Origin: Podarcis raffonei
Lineage: Eukaryota > Chordata > Lepidosauria > Squamata > Lacertidae
NCBI RefSeq assembly: GCF_027172205.1
Contig: NC_070604.1
Coordinates: forward strand, 106,041,851-106,105,850
Length of the DNA: 64,000 nucleotides
Direction of reading: 5' to 3'
This document shows, one piece after another, positions 20,888-34,800 of this stretch. The translations under genes and the position numbers were made by a program. The notes beneath the pieces were generated by a model, which had not been told where the DNA came from, did not search any database, and saw nothing but the letters and a program-made list of their open reading frames with translations. Every line of letters starts with the position of its first letter. Position 1 is the stretch's first letter.

Positions 20888-22082
20888 GCAGCTGTGGTTT
20901 TCAAACATTTTGGGTGGCGGGCGGGTGTCCCTGGTATTCCTCAAGAAGGACGTCTTTAACAGGTTTGTTGAAGGATGCCCATCTTACAGACCTTGAACTG
21001 TGATGTGAAGCTGCAAAGAGGATTCTTCTTTAATAAAGAAAGATGTGGTCTTCATAATTCCTTAAATAAAAATGTAGTTTAGGTGCATAATCTTTCATAG
21101 ACTATTTCAGTTAGTGTTAGATGCTGAAATGAATAGAACAAAATTTTTAAGGCAGTTTTTAACCTCAGCTAGCTGTTGTGCATCATTTATAATTACAACC
21201 ATTATTTGCCTGTGTCTTGCATAGATCCAAACCAGCCTGTCTTCAAAACAAACGAAAACTACTTGTTGAATCATTAAAATAACACCTCCGAAAGCAACAG
21301 TAGTGTGGTACCTTTTATCTTGACCTATACACCACAAAATTGTGTGCAGGCTTTCAGGTTCATTAGATTTCTTTTTCAGGCTGGATGTTAATTAAAAGAG
21401 AATATAAAAACATGCTGCCTAACAAGATGACATAAGCCCCATGTGTGGTTTGTCTTCCAATGGAGTGTAGAAGTTGTTGACCCAATTAGGTTAGATTGTG
21501 CTATATCTCCACCTGTACAACAAGATCACTGAAATGAAATAGTAACAGGCAGTCTCCCTTTGAAAATATATAAGCTAGCAAGTTATTCACATCTGTCTCT
21601 AGGACAAATACTTGTCCAAGATAGGTTGCTTATAAGTGGGGGAAATGGATGTAAGAGTAGAAGACAGCAAGCACGGAATAATTTGAGGGAAAACACATGC
21701 TTAAATTCCAGTGTAGCATTAGGTCACACCTCATTAGATTACAACATCTTTCACTTTTGTGCTGTGTTGACAGTGAATTACTTTTTGCCCAGCTTCATCT
21801 ATGGTCACGAAGTCTGTACTGAACTAAAATTTCTCTATAGAGAAGTATACTGAAGAGAAGTATACTTCAGTCGGATTTCCATTAGGAGACAATAAAGTTC
21901 TATAGGTCTTCTTGAAACCCTTTGGTATGGAACAGCTTGTCCATATTCCAGAATGCTATCTTTAGAAACAAATAATTAGTGCAAACTGTTATAGATGCAT
22001 GTTCACTGTCAGGCTTCCTGACATTCACAAAATATGTTGGCCCTGGTTGAAGTTGTTTGAAGGGGCAGCCCAAGTTGGCATG

Positions 22083-22275
22083 AGTGGATATAAGAACATA
22101 AAAATAGCCCAACTGGATCAGGCGAGTGACTCATCTCATCCATTGTTTTGTTCTCACAATGGCCAACCAGATGCCTATGGGAAACCCAAAGCAGGATCTT
22201 GGTGCAACAGCACTCTCCCCATGTGTGATTGTCAGCAACTAGCATTCAGAAGCATACTGCATCTGACAATGTAGT
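22083..22275 (+). mobile_element. Amniote interspersed repeat (CTCACAATGGCCAACCAGAT family)
   Basis: It shares AAGAACATAA, TTTTGTTCTCACAATGGCC, AACCAGATGCCTATGGGAAA and ACAGCACTCTCCCC with 59546-59720. The parent family is uncertain. Confidence 0.55.
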
Positions 22276-22409
22276 AGAACCTACTACTAGTAGTAATCAT
22301 TGATACTTATATCTTTCATAAATTTTCTTAATTCTCTTTTTCACCCATCCCAGTTGGTACCCACTGCTTCCTTTGGCCACAGTGAATTCCATAGTTTAAA
22401 TATACTACT

Positions 22410-22562
22410 ACTACTACTAATTATTATTATTATTTGTACTTCGCTCTCCCTGGCCGGAGCCGGGCTCAGATAACATCATATACGGTAAATAACACAGTAT
22501 ACATAAAAACAGGCATCAATTAAAATACACCTTAAAATTAATTCAGACAAATTAAAATATGC
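22410..22562 (-). mobile_element. L2/CR1-like LINE 3' tail
   Basis: ATTATTATTATTTGTACTTCG plus GGAGCCGGGCTCAGATAAC and an AT-rich body resemble the family-B tail in minus orientation. This short copy is diverged. Confidence 0.5.
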
Positions 22563-22890
22563 ACTGTGTGAAGAAGTTCTTTTCTTTTGTCTGCCCTGAA
22601 TCTTCCCATGTTCAGCTTCATTGCATGGTCCAGAGTTTTAGTATTCTGAGATCCAGTAGGAAGAGAGGTAACTCCAACAAGGATCTCAGCTATTTGCCGA
22701 GTTTGAGGAATGTGTCATCTTCCTTGGGTAGTAGTTTCTAACAGCACACTGAACATGCCGTAGTTGTGTCTCAAAGCAATGTTCCTGTATTTTGGGCTGT
22801 CTTACTCAACGTTTCTATAGTCCTCTATTTAGAGGTGGTTCCAGAGGTCGTGACCTGCTTCTCTCTGTACTGGCAGGTGCTTTCCCTGTC

Positions 22891-25800
22891 ATGGTGATTG
22901 AGAGGCAAAATGGGAATGTGTTAGTGCATCTCGGACCCAAGATTCAGAGCTATCCTGAGGAGTTAATCCGGCAGCGCCGAGGTCACAATGGGCACGTTGA
23001 ATACCTGATTCGCTGGAACCTGGAAAATGGTACAGGAAGTAGGCCTGGCACCTGTTCAGCAGAGAGCAGCATGGAGAATTTCCTGATGTGGATGTCGGCA
23101 GATGATGCGTATGCCAACTGCCCAACACTCTTAGGCAAGAAGACACCCAAGGAAGAGCGTTCATGCAGAATATTCCCTCCCGATGTCACGTTGGATGAAG
23201 TATCTCTTTCGGAGATGAAGGCCGATGTCAGGAACTTAGTGCAGCGGGCTGCTTGGCAAATGGCCAGCCCCACAGTCCCTCAGTCCTCCATTCTGAACAC
23301 CATTCAAGTGCTCAGTGCTTATGCCAGTATTGGCTCATTGATGGGGGTCTTCAAGGAGACGGGTGCCCTCAGTCTGCTGATGAAGATGCTGTGTAACGAG
23401 GAGGAGCAGATCCGTCGCAGCGCAGGCAAGATCCTGAGGGCTCTGGCTTCCCACGATGCAGGTGAGACTCAGAAGATTTGTTCTTTTTTAGGGACTGACT
23501 CCAGCTATGATGCAATTCCTGTCTACGGACCACACTAGCCCTTTGTATTTAATATGCAGGGTTTTAAAAAAATGCAACTAGCATGGTATGTGTGTACTGA
23601 TAATTATCAAGATTGCAGCAAGCATGAATGGGTATTTAATCCTTTCCTCCTGTGCAGCAGTCCTGAAGGAAAGTCCTCCTCTCAAGCTGGTGTTTGCAGA
23701 CTCTTATTGGTGTCAAGGGTGGGATGGGGGAAAGGTTTCTCCTAATAGAAATACTAATTTTAGAGGAGGGATATTCCTCAGTCCACAGAAGGAGCCAAAA
23801 GGGTTACATTCCCTCCCTGCTTGCTCTGATCCCATTAATTATCAACCTCACTGGGTGATGCTACAAGTCTGGTTTGGACCTAAGGCTTCTAAAGTATCTT
23901 AAGACATGTTCTTTTGTAAGTTGCATTAAATGACAGTGCCTAGCCAATGCTTTCGTCATCCCCGTACTGATGTAAACAGACACTGTCCTCTTCCACCCCT
24001 TAATATCTTATGAAAATTATTTCTTGTTCAGCCTTGGTTAATACTTCTAATAAATGGTTGAATTACCAAAAAATTATAGGGTGACTGTCAGTTATGATTC
24101 CCAAAGCCATATTAGGGCACTGGCTTTATTTTAAATGATGAGAAGTCTGTTTGCATTTGATGAATGCACCTCACAGTAGCAAAAAGGGACACCCCAGACA
24201 TTTTCTTGCCTGGAACCTAGTATGCACATTTCTGCCTCGAGCATGAAGAGCTGCTCTGTGTGGACAGAAGCATTTTGCCAGTCCCACTATGCCATACTTT
24301 GGCTTAGAGTAAGGTTATTACTCCCGTCTTTCGGTCCCAGCTCCTGCCCACCTAGCAGTTTGAAAGCACCCTTAAGTGCAAGTAGATAAATAGGTACCAC
24401 TTTCTAGCAGGAAGGTAAACGGCGTTTCTGTGTGCTGCGCTGGTGAAGGCTTGCCAGAGCAGCTTCGTCACGCTGGCCACGTGACACGTGTCTGCAGACA
24501 GCGCTGGCTCCCGGCCTCTAGAGTGAGATGGGCGCGCAACCCCAGAGTCGGACACGACTGGCCCGTACGGGCAGGGGTACCTTTACCTTTAAGGTCATTA
24601 ACTGCTTCCTGACTTAGTTTTTTGTCAAGAGTTAATCCCCTGAGCCTCATTCTGTAAGCTGCTACCTGGAATTGCCTCATTTTATGTATTCTATTGCGTA
24701 TGTCAGTGTGAAAGAACCGACCCCCCGTCTTACTGTGGAGATGGGAGTTCTGTGAGCAAGAAGATGCTTTAGTACACATGCAAAGGAAGCACCATATTAG
24801 ATATCTCTGGTTTCAGGAAGCCGAGCCTATGTCCTCTTGTCCCTGAGCCGGCAGGATGGCATTGAACAACACATGGACTTCGACAGCCGCTACACCCTCC
24901 TCGAGCTGTTTGCAGAAACAACATCCTCAGAAGAGCACTGCATGTCCTTTGAGGGGATCCCCCTTCCACAGGTATTAACTGACCTAGATGGGGCTGCTTC
25001 CAGTACAGGTCTGGAGGTATATTCGAGGGGGGTGTGGGCGAGATAATTGTGAAGTAACCTGGAGAGAGGTCCAGCGCCGAGGGCCTTCTGGCGGTTCCCT
25101 CGCTGCAAGAAGCCAAGTTACAGGGAACCAGGCAGAGGGCCTTCTCGGTAGTGGCACCCGCCCTGTGGAACGCCCTCCCACCAGATGTCAAAGAGAAAAA
25201 TAACTACCAAACTTTTAGAAGACATCTGAAGGCAGCCCTGTTTAGGGAAGCTTTTAATGTTTATTAGGTTATTGTATTTTAGTGTTCTGTTGGAAGGCGC
25301 CCAGAGTGGCTGGGGAAACCCAGCCAGATGGGCGGGATATAAATAAATTATTAGTTGATTAGTTGATTAGTTTATTTATTGAAGGCAGGGGGACAAGTGC
25401 ACAGAGATCCCCCTATTACTTTATTTATATCCTCTCTATTTGCACGTTCAAGGTGCCTCACAAAATCAGCCTTGCAAAAAGCATCACCAACCCTGAATAT
25501 GGACTGCTGTTCCGAGCCGTCACAGCGAGCGGTCAGGGCTGATGAGAGTTAAAAGTCCAAAATAATTTGGAGAGCTGGGAAAGGCTGATTTAAATCAAGG
25601 AAATTTAAATAATGGTCTCCATCAGCAAGGAAGAAAAGGCCGCTTTAAATAATGGATGTGAATCAAGTTTACATGGCTATTTCTTCATAGTTCTTCATCT
25701 TCTTCCCTGCTCCAGATTCCAGGGAAGCTGCTGTTTTCTCTGGTGAAGCGCTACCTATGTGCCACCTCCCTCGTGGACAAACACCATAGCACCACAGACC

Positions 25801-28800
25801 CGGGAGGGGAGCATGCAGCCTCTGAGCCCTTCAGTGCATGCTCCGGGGACAGCAAAAGGCTGCAGCGCGAGTTTGACTTCAGCATGGCCATGGCCAGCCT
25901 TGTTTCAGAGCTGGTGCAGGCCATGGGCTGGGATCGCGGTTGGCAGCTCCGGACCCTCAGCAGGAAGCCGCCCTGGGCAGCTCAGTCTATCTTCCAGTCC
26001 CAGGCTCCCAGTGGCACCACCGTCCCGCCAGCCACTCAGGTCCCCCAGAAGGAGACCAGCACTTTCAAGCTGCGCTCGGCCTTCCCCAGTCGCAACAGCT
26101 ATGTGGAGTATGTGCAGGAGAAGCTGGTGCGGGGCATGCGTGTGCGCATGTTGGAAGACTACGAGAAAGTCTGTGCGGGAGACGAAGGCGAGTTCCTCCA
26201 GAGCAATGACGGCACGCCACCCATCCAGGTATTGCTGAGTTTGGGGGCAAAGCTGGGGGAGGGGAACATCCTGGCTTCTGGGACCCAGCCTTTCTCAACC
26301 TGTGGGTCCTCAGATGTTGTTGAACTACAACTCCCATCACCCCTAGCTAGCAAGGCCAGAGCTCAGGGATGATGGGAGTTGTAGTCCAACAACATCTGGG
26401 GACCCACAGGTTGAGAACCACTGCCGTGAGCTATGGAATTTTGATGTTTGGGGATCTTGTTGGGTTTCTGAAGCTGTTCTGGCCTTGGTGGTATGAGCAG
26501 CAGAATCACCACTGTGTCAAGAGGAGGGTTTTCTTCTGACTGGGGTGGCCCTCTCTGTTGTACAGCCTGAGGTCCAGCACCGAGGGCCTTCTGGCAGTTC
26601 ACTCATTGTGAGATGAGAGGTTACAGGGAACCAGGCAGAGGACCTTCTCAGTAGTGGCACCTGCCCTGTGGAACGCCCTCCCATCAGATGTCAAGGAAAT
26701 AAGCAACTACCTGACTATTTCATCTGAAAACAGACCTGTATCAGGAAGTTTTTAATGTGTGGTGTTTTACTGTGGTTTTAAAATTTTGTTGGAAGCCGCC
26801 CAGAGTGGCTGGGGCAACCCTTTCAGATGGCTGGCATATAAACAATAAATCATTATGGCTGCTGAATCGTATAAGGGGCAAGGTCAAATTGCTTGCAGGA
26901 CAAGTAGGCGGAGTCTTTTTTATGTTGGCCCCTGTTTGTTTCCAGGTTTACTGGGAGTCTCTGGGCCGCACATACTGGGTGCATTGGCACATGGTTGAGA
27001 TCATTGGTTCCTCGGGGCATGCAGATGAGAAAGCCCAAGAAAAGTTAACCAGCCTTACAGCTTCTCTGAGATGGGACACAGGTAAGGCAGTGCTGGGATG
27101 CTATAATAAATAATAATAATATTTTTTTATTTATATCCTGGTTCAAAAACCAGGCTCAGGGCGGCTAACAACAAATTTTAAAAACTTAGTTGTAAAAGCA
27201 GCATAAAATACAGTATAAAAACATGAATAACAATAAAATTCAAAGTTCAGAAATCAATATAGGGGAAATCCATCTAATATGCATAATTAGATGATCACCA
27301 GGGCTAGCTGGCTGAATTAGCCCTACTTGAGCCAGCGAGGAGGCCAGGGAAGAATTAGCTGTGGGGTCTCAGAGCGGGTAATCTTCATAAAAGGGGAGGG
27401 GGAGGGAAGAGAAGGGAAATAAAAGATCAGGCTGAATTCAGATTAAAGGCCAGGCGGAATAGCTCTGTCTTACAGGCCTGACTTAAGGAGGTTAAATCCT
27501 TAAGGGCCCTAGTCTCCTGGGACAGAGCATTCCACCAGGTCAGAGCCATCACTGAAAAGGCCCTGGCCCTGGTGGAGGATAGTCTGACTTCCTTAGGGCC
27601 CGGGACCTCTAAACTATGGTTATTCATGGACCTTAAGGTCCTCTGTGGGGCATACCAGGAGAGGCGGTCCCGTAAATAAGAGGGCCCTAAGCCACAAATA
27701 ACCTTACTGGGCTTACTGTTCAGCTGATCATTCATGGTTCTAATCTCTGTCTTTGAGCTGCGTTCTTGCTCCTTGCACTTTCTCTGTAGGCTGGCTTCAG
27801 TCCATTCTTTCCCTGGCTCACTTGAGTCATGAATAGGTGAAATGGACTGTTGAAAGGATATTCCCCTCTCCCCTTCTCCATTATCAAAGCTCAGCGATAA
27901 GAGCACATGCTTTGCTGTCAGGAACGGGCTGGATGCTGAGAAGCGAGGTTGGAGGCTGACTTAGGAGAAGGGATCAGTGATCTGGCTTAGCCTGTAACAA
28001 CCAAGAGGTGAGAGGCAGAAGGCAGGAGATGCTGCAGGATTGGAGAGTGAAGAATCGGTGCCAGAGGAGGGAGAGAGAGGTCAGGCTGGTATAGGGTCAA
28101 GGGCTTCCACACCTCCTCCTGCTGCCCCCACCACTCCTGCTCCACTGTCTCCCTGGACCAGGAGAGGGTTGAAATGGGAGGAGCAGAGGCAGGTTACACA
28201 CAGGCGTAGTCTCTGCTTCTTTGTGTGCAGCTCGGGTGGGGAAGATACATAAGTGGAGGTTGAAGGGGGTGCCTCTTTCGCAGCAACTGCCTCATCAGCT
28301 GCACATCTAGGAGCAGCTGAGAGACGTCGAACTGATGGACATGCCTTTTCCTAACTTGTAGGTGTACTTTTGACAATAAAGAGTTAAATCCTCCCTCTTG
28401 GCATTCCTTGCCTGACAGCTCCGGCTCAAGGTTCAATTCCTGGCATTTCCAGTTAAAAGGGTCAGCTAGTAGGCAATCATCATCATCATTTTATTTGTAT
28501 GCCTCCTTTCCCTAGTTAAAAACAATGCTCAAGGCATAATGACCAAAGTCATAAACAATAAATAAAGTCATAAACAATAAAGAAAGCATATAAAAATTTT
28601 TTACAACCAAATGGAAAACAATTTCCACATAAGTAAAAATCTAAAACTAAGAATACAGCATTAATATCACAGTTTAAAATGACATAGGTAAAAAATAACA
28701 GCAATTAAAAAAACAAAGGCAAAAGACTTCCCGCTCACCTTCTTGGATTTTCCCATTCCCACGGCCATATTGGAGCAGTTCTATCAGTCAAGTGTCAGGA

Positions 28801-31800
28801 ATGCTGAGCAAGATGAACCAATGGTCTGGCTTGTTACAAAGCAGCTTCCCATGTTCCTTCCTATATATGACATCAGAGATTACCATATTTTTCGCTCTAT
28901 AAGACGCACCAGACCACAAGACGCACCTAGTTTTTGGAGGAGGAAAACAAGAAAAAAAATATTCTGAATCTCAGGAGCCAGAACAGCAAGAGGGATTGCT
29001 GCGCAGTGAAAGCAGCGATCCCTCTTGCTGTTCTGGCTTCTGGGATAGCTGCGCAGCTTGCATTCACTCCATAAGACGCACACACATTTCCCCTTACTTT
29101 TCAGGAGGGAAAAAGTGAGTCTTATAGAGCAAAAAATACGGTATTTCTCTGGCTTTGAATTCATTGAAGCCTTGGACTCAAAGCTCATCTCACCCCTGAG
29201 CTCAGTGCCTGGCCTTAGGACAGCCGCTAGGCCTAAGCCTCCCATCTGTACTATGGAGATGAGAATACTGGCTTACCTTGCACAAACATTTGTTTCATTA
29301 TGTTAATTTATTAAATCTATACCCTGCCCTTGCTCTCAAAGGAGCCCAAAGACGGCACTTGGAAGTGTCATTATATAACAAGAAATTCAGTTGGTTTCCC
29401 ATTTTTCCCATACATTTCCTTTCCTTCCCCTTTGACCTGTCCATTAGCAGAGCCAACCTATATCTGCTTACCTGGGAGTAAGCCCTGTTTAACACAGCAG
29501 GACCTACTTCTGTGTAGGCGCACCTGTAGGAGTGTGTTATAGTGTTAAAGTTGTTTTATGGGGTTGGAAAAAAATGGCTGCTTCTTCCACCTGGACCAGG
29601 TTGCTCTGCAAGGGGATTTTTGCTTTGAGGACAGCATTTAAAACGACGTTCTCTTGAGAAGCCATAAAACACCCCTCTGTTATTTTGTGCTCACCTGCAA
29701 GCTAACCAGGCAACGTACCGTAAACCGCTTCGGGACCTGTACTCGGTGCCATACCTGACGGATCATATGAAGGAGAAGTCTGAGACTCTAAGCCGGGCTG
29801 AATGGTGGGAGCTCCTCTTCTTCGTTAAGAAGCTAGAACAGCAGGAGCAGCAGGAAGTGGTCCAGCTCATCCAGCAGAACGAGAAGGTAAAGGGCTGGGA
29901 AGAACCAGTAGTGGGAGATTCATTTAAGGTAGGAATGAGCCGGTGCCTCTCTTATTTCTGTTGCTACTCCCTGTTCTAGGATGAGAAGGTTCTGAGTCTG
30001 GAGATGTAAGATGGAACAATGTATCATGTATGGTGGGGATGTGAGAAAATCAAAAAGTTCTGGGGTGGTATTCATGAAGAATTAAAAAAGATGTTTAAAA
30101 CAACATTCAAGAAAAGACCATAATAATAATAATAAGAGGAATAAGAATAAGAATAAGAATAATTTATTTATTTATACCCCGCCCTTCCTGGTTCAAAAAA
30201 CCGGGCTCAGGACAGCTAACAACAAATTTAAAACACTTAATTGTAAAAGCAACATAAAATACAGTATAAAAACATGAATAACAATAAAATTCAAAGTTCA
30301 GAAATCAATTTAGCATTAGATAGTCACCAGGACTAGCTGGCTGAATTAGTCCTACTTGGGCCAGCGAGGAGGCCAGGGGAGAATTAGCTGAGCGGGTAAT
30401 CTTCATAAAAGGGGAGGGGGAGGGAAGAGAAGGGAAATAAAAGATCAGGCTGAATTCAAATTAAAGGCCAGGCAGAATAGCCCTGTCTTACAGGCCCGAC
30501 AGAAGGAGGTTAAATCCTTAAGGGCCCTAGTCTCCTGGGACAGAGCATTCCACCAGGTCGGAGCCATCACTGAAAAGGCCCTGGCAGAGGATAGTCTGAC
30601 TTCCTTAGGGCCTGGGACCTCTAATCTATGGTTATTCATGGACCTTAAAGTCCTCTGCGGGGCATACCAGGAGAGGTGGTCCCATAAATACGAGGGCCCT
30701 AAGCCACAAAGGGCTTTAAAGGTCAAAACCAGCACCTTGAACCTGATCCTAAGCACTGGGTGAATATGCTCCCATGGCAGGGACCCCGTGAGGAGCCTTG
30801 CTGCAACATTCTGCACCTGCTGGAGTTTGTGGGACAGTTTCAAGGGCAGCCCCACATAGAGCGAATTACAGTAGTCAAGCCTGGAGGTGACTGTCGCATG
30901 GATCACTGTGGTCAGATCAGGGCAGGAAAGGAAAAGCATTTCTTCTAGGTGTAGTGACAAAAGACATCCCCAATAATAATAATAAGAGTTCTTGTACACG
31001 ACAGCTGCTGCCAGGATTCTAGTTGCAAAAAACTGGAAGGGGTCTCTGTACATCAAATCTTTCTCTCTGTATTTCAAGCTGCCAGAGCTAGACGAAGAAG
31101 GCCTGATCCCGCTGTCTGTCTCCGTAGAGCTAGCTCAGAAAGTGCTGCAGTTCCTGAGCAGGCGCTGTCAGGGCAACACCCAAAGTGATCTGTGCAGCTC
31201 CCACGTCTATCTCAAGTATTCCTCCAGTGAAGGAGGGACAGAACAGGATGGACAAAAGGTGGACCTGGCCCCTGCAAAGTGTGGCAGCCTTTCCAAAGCC
31301 ATGGGGTCCAGAAAGACAGAGGAGGACTTGCTGTCTACCGAAGAGCCTTCTCCAGCTCCATCCGCGGAAAAGAAAACAGACACCCAGCTGGTTCATGAGC
31401 TCCTCAGAGTGGAAGGACTTTCTTACCCAGACACGCTGGATGAGAAAACCAAAGGTAAGTAACTGGCAGACACTGGGATTTAATTTTGCTTTCAAGAGAC
31501 TTCGCCTTGGACTAAAGTAGATGTAACAACAGGAGCTACCTAAAACGAGAGACTTGTATTGAGTCCCCCTCGCTCTCTATAACCTTTGTGTAGCTGAGCT
31601 TGTCTCGTCACAACATTTTGTATTTCCCCCATTCATTGGTTGAGGAGGGCAGAAAAGCAGAACATAGCAGCACAAGGGAAATTTTTTATCGGGCTACTGG
31701 AGAGAGGCCTACTTTTTCCCGCAGCAGCAACCTTGTGTTTCTTGTCAGGCCTAGCTTGGTCTTTCTTATCTGTGTGTCTGTGAACCAGTGGGAAGGTGGT

Positions 31801-34800
31801 GTGCAAGACTTATTTGCCCAACGTGGAGCTTGAACCCTCAACCCCGAGAACACAATCAAGTTTCTGGTTTGATAATAGCCTGGGTAGCTTCTTGTCGGGG
31901 AAAAAGGAATGCTAGGGAAAGCCTCTAGGGACAAAAAGGTTTTGTGTGCTGTGGGTGACTTGGAGGAGGAGCAAGCAGGTGCGAGGATGCTGAGATGAAA
32001 CTGACTGAAGGACCGTTGTGCTGATAGATCTGTTGATCAGCTTTCTGCAGTGTGAAGCTGGTCGGGAAGAAGAGCACCATTGAGCAGCTCTCCGATGCCT
32101 TGGAGAGGATCCAGAAGCCCAGCTGTGACGCCGAGCAGCAGATGGCTGGTCTCAGATTCGCCATCAGCATCTTGGAGGAGGAGCTTGAGCGAGAGAGGCA
32201 AGAGAGGCATGTTGTCAGGATGGAGTGTGAGCTCTCCAGAAGGTCAGTTCTGGTCTCCTTGTTCTTTCTTCTTTAATGTCCACTGCTTACCACACGTTCT
32301 GGGCATAGGAAGGAAGCTGATTCAGGACATTCTTCCATCTAGCTCAGTAACATCTACACCAGGGTCAAGGCCTGTTTTTGATGGTCCTCAGTAACATTTG
32401 ACACCCCACCCCAGCAGGGTTAGAAACTCAGATATATAGGCCCTACCGGAGAAGAATGGCAAACCAAGCTGACGGACTATGCCAAGATGGCAAAACTGAC
32501 TGGAAAACTGAGAAACCAAGAGGACAAAATCTTTATGAAAGAATAGGAAAAATTTATAAGTTACTTAGGAGACCATTCAAAATAAATTAAAAAATTGTCC
32601 AGTAGCACCTTAGAGACCAGCTAAGTTTGTTCTGGGTACAAGCTTTCGTGTGCATGCACACTTCTTCAGATACACATTTTTTATTTATTTCGACTGTGTC
32701 AGACCAACACGGCTACCTACCTGAATTTAGGAGACCATTGTAAGCAGATGGAAACAAAGGCAGGATTTTCTCATGTGTAGTGTAAACATTACCGTGGATA
32801 ATATGGTTTGATATAAATTCCTCCTGAAATAATGACGGAGATAGGAACGCCTCACTAGGAGGGGGATTCCGCAACTGGGGAACCACCACTGAAAAGGCCC
32901 TGTCATGGGTCAGTACCACCTGGACAGCACCTCTCCCTCCCAGAGTTGGCATCACCAATTTATTGACAAGTTATTTTCTGTTCAGTTGCAAGAAGTATTT
33001 GTCTTGCCTGGTTCTGTGTGCTTGGGGACTGGTCTCCAGCCGTCTGTTGAGGGGCCAGGCTCCTGCGATGACTTGCCCCTTCTGCTGCCCACAGGGAGAA
33101 AATGGGGAGGTTGCTGGTGGAGCTGCTGAGTCATCGAGTGGAGGAGAAGCTGGTGATGGTGTTGGCACTACAGATGCTGTCCCGGTTCATGGCCAAGTAT
33201 GACTGGCGGGTCCTCTTTGCCCTCGGAGGGGGGCTGCGCTCCATGCTACAATGCATGCAGAAGCACTCCATGTCTGCATCAGTGCAGCAGGCTGGCTTAG
33301 CGGTATGTTTCCTGTCGTACGCTGTATGGTTTGGGTGCAATGTAATTTCATGAATGTGCATTGCAGTGGTTTCCAGTTGCTGGTCTGCAGCACGTACCCT
33401 TCAACTGCCCAGTACTTTCCATTTCTGGCCGCCATGCAGATCATGTGACTCGGGTGGGAGCGCAGCCCAGAAGTTGTGTGTCCCATTTTGCACTGGGACA
33501 TGTTTTGGAGGGTATCATGGCACCATTCACATAACACAACCAACCACAGAGATATCAACGGTTTCAAAAATGTGTGTGTGTGTGTGTGGGGAGGAAATCC
33601 ATGACTTTTTGAAAAACGAGATCGCTAATTGGAAACCACTGGTCTACTGAATTTACAGTTCGCCATTCCTCTCTCTGCTTTATTCCTTGCCATTCAGCCG
33701 CTGTCTTTGTCCCCCAGGCGTTGAAGATACTGTTGGGAGCTGGGAACTGTGAGCTACCGGGAGGCTGTGAGAAGCACTACCCTCTGAAACCCTCAGATGC
33801 CCGGGCAATGCAAGAGCTCTTCACCGGCGTTGGTCCTGCTTCCAGCAAAGTCCCTGGCAATTTGCTCTGCGCCGTCCCTGCTGCGATCGAGAAGATGCTG
33901 AACACACCTGGGTGAGGTTCAAGGGGGAATCTGGGCGAGGCAAAGGAGCGTTCGTATCTGACGCTTTCAAATTATAAGGAGGAGGGAAAATGAGAAAGGG
34001 AAGAGAGAGGAGATATAATTTTAAAACTTCAGTAAAAATTGTATGAATACCATACTTTTCTGTATATAAGACTAGATTGTTTTCTTTTAAAATTATGCTA
34101 AAATGGGGGTCATCTTATACATGGATAGTGCATAGGGTGGACGTTTGATTGGTTGCTGCCTTGGCTGTCATCGGCTATTGAGTGTGTTATTGGTTGCTGC
34201 CTCAATGGCTGTTGTTGATTGGCTGACACTGCGGCAATTGAGGGGGCGATTGACAGCTTCTGCCAGTGAGGGGACAGATGAGAGGCGGATTTTTGGACGC
34301 AAGCGGGTGATTTTCGGCAATCCCCCCTAAAACAAGCTAAACAACCCCGGGCAATCCTCTGCAAAAAAGCCATCTCCCCCCATTTTCTTAAATTTGAGTC
34401 TCCCAAAATAGGGGGCTTCTTATACATGGGGGCGTCTTATACATGGAAAAGTATGGTATTTATCTTTACTCTGAGGCTAAGAAGAGCCCAGACCAAGGGG
34501 ATCTTTCGTTTCTATTGAGATTTTGGAGGGAAGGTTCACTTCATCTTCCTTGAATATGAGGCTCCTAGCTTTCCGGGGCTGGAAAATCCTGTATGAGCCT
34601 GAGTTCTATTCTGCCTCATGGAATTATAGACTTGAAATGGACCTTTTGAAGGTAATTTAGCCCAATCCTCTGCTGATGCAGCAAATCCACTATGACACCC
34701 CCGAGAAGCGGCTGTGCAGCCTCTGCTGAAGACCCTCTAAAGGAGGAGAGGCCCCACTTCTTTCCCGCAGACTCTCAATGCAGGTTCCCTTTGCCTTCTT

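Larger units (their letters stand above)
25716..27081 (+). other. CUL7: CUL7 exons 3-4 encoding the CPH domain
   Basis: The end of exon 3 ([20 protein letters not shown]) and the start of exon 4 ([20 protein letters not shown]) form the CPH domain. In CUL7 and CUL9 this domain binds the p53 tetramerisation region. The aromatic and acidic positions typical of the family are present. The exon boundary falls inside the domain. Confidence 0.9.

Noticed and set aside
25759-26238. 159-aa plus ORF and antisense ORFs over CUL7 exon 3
   Set aside because: Alternative frames of a real coding exon; the CPH-encoding frame is conserved.
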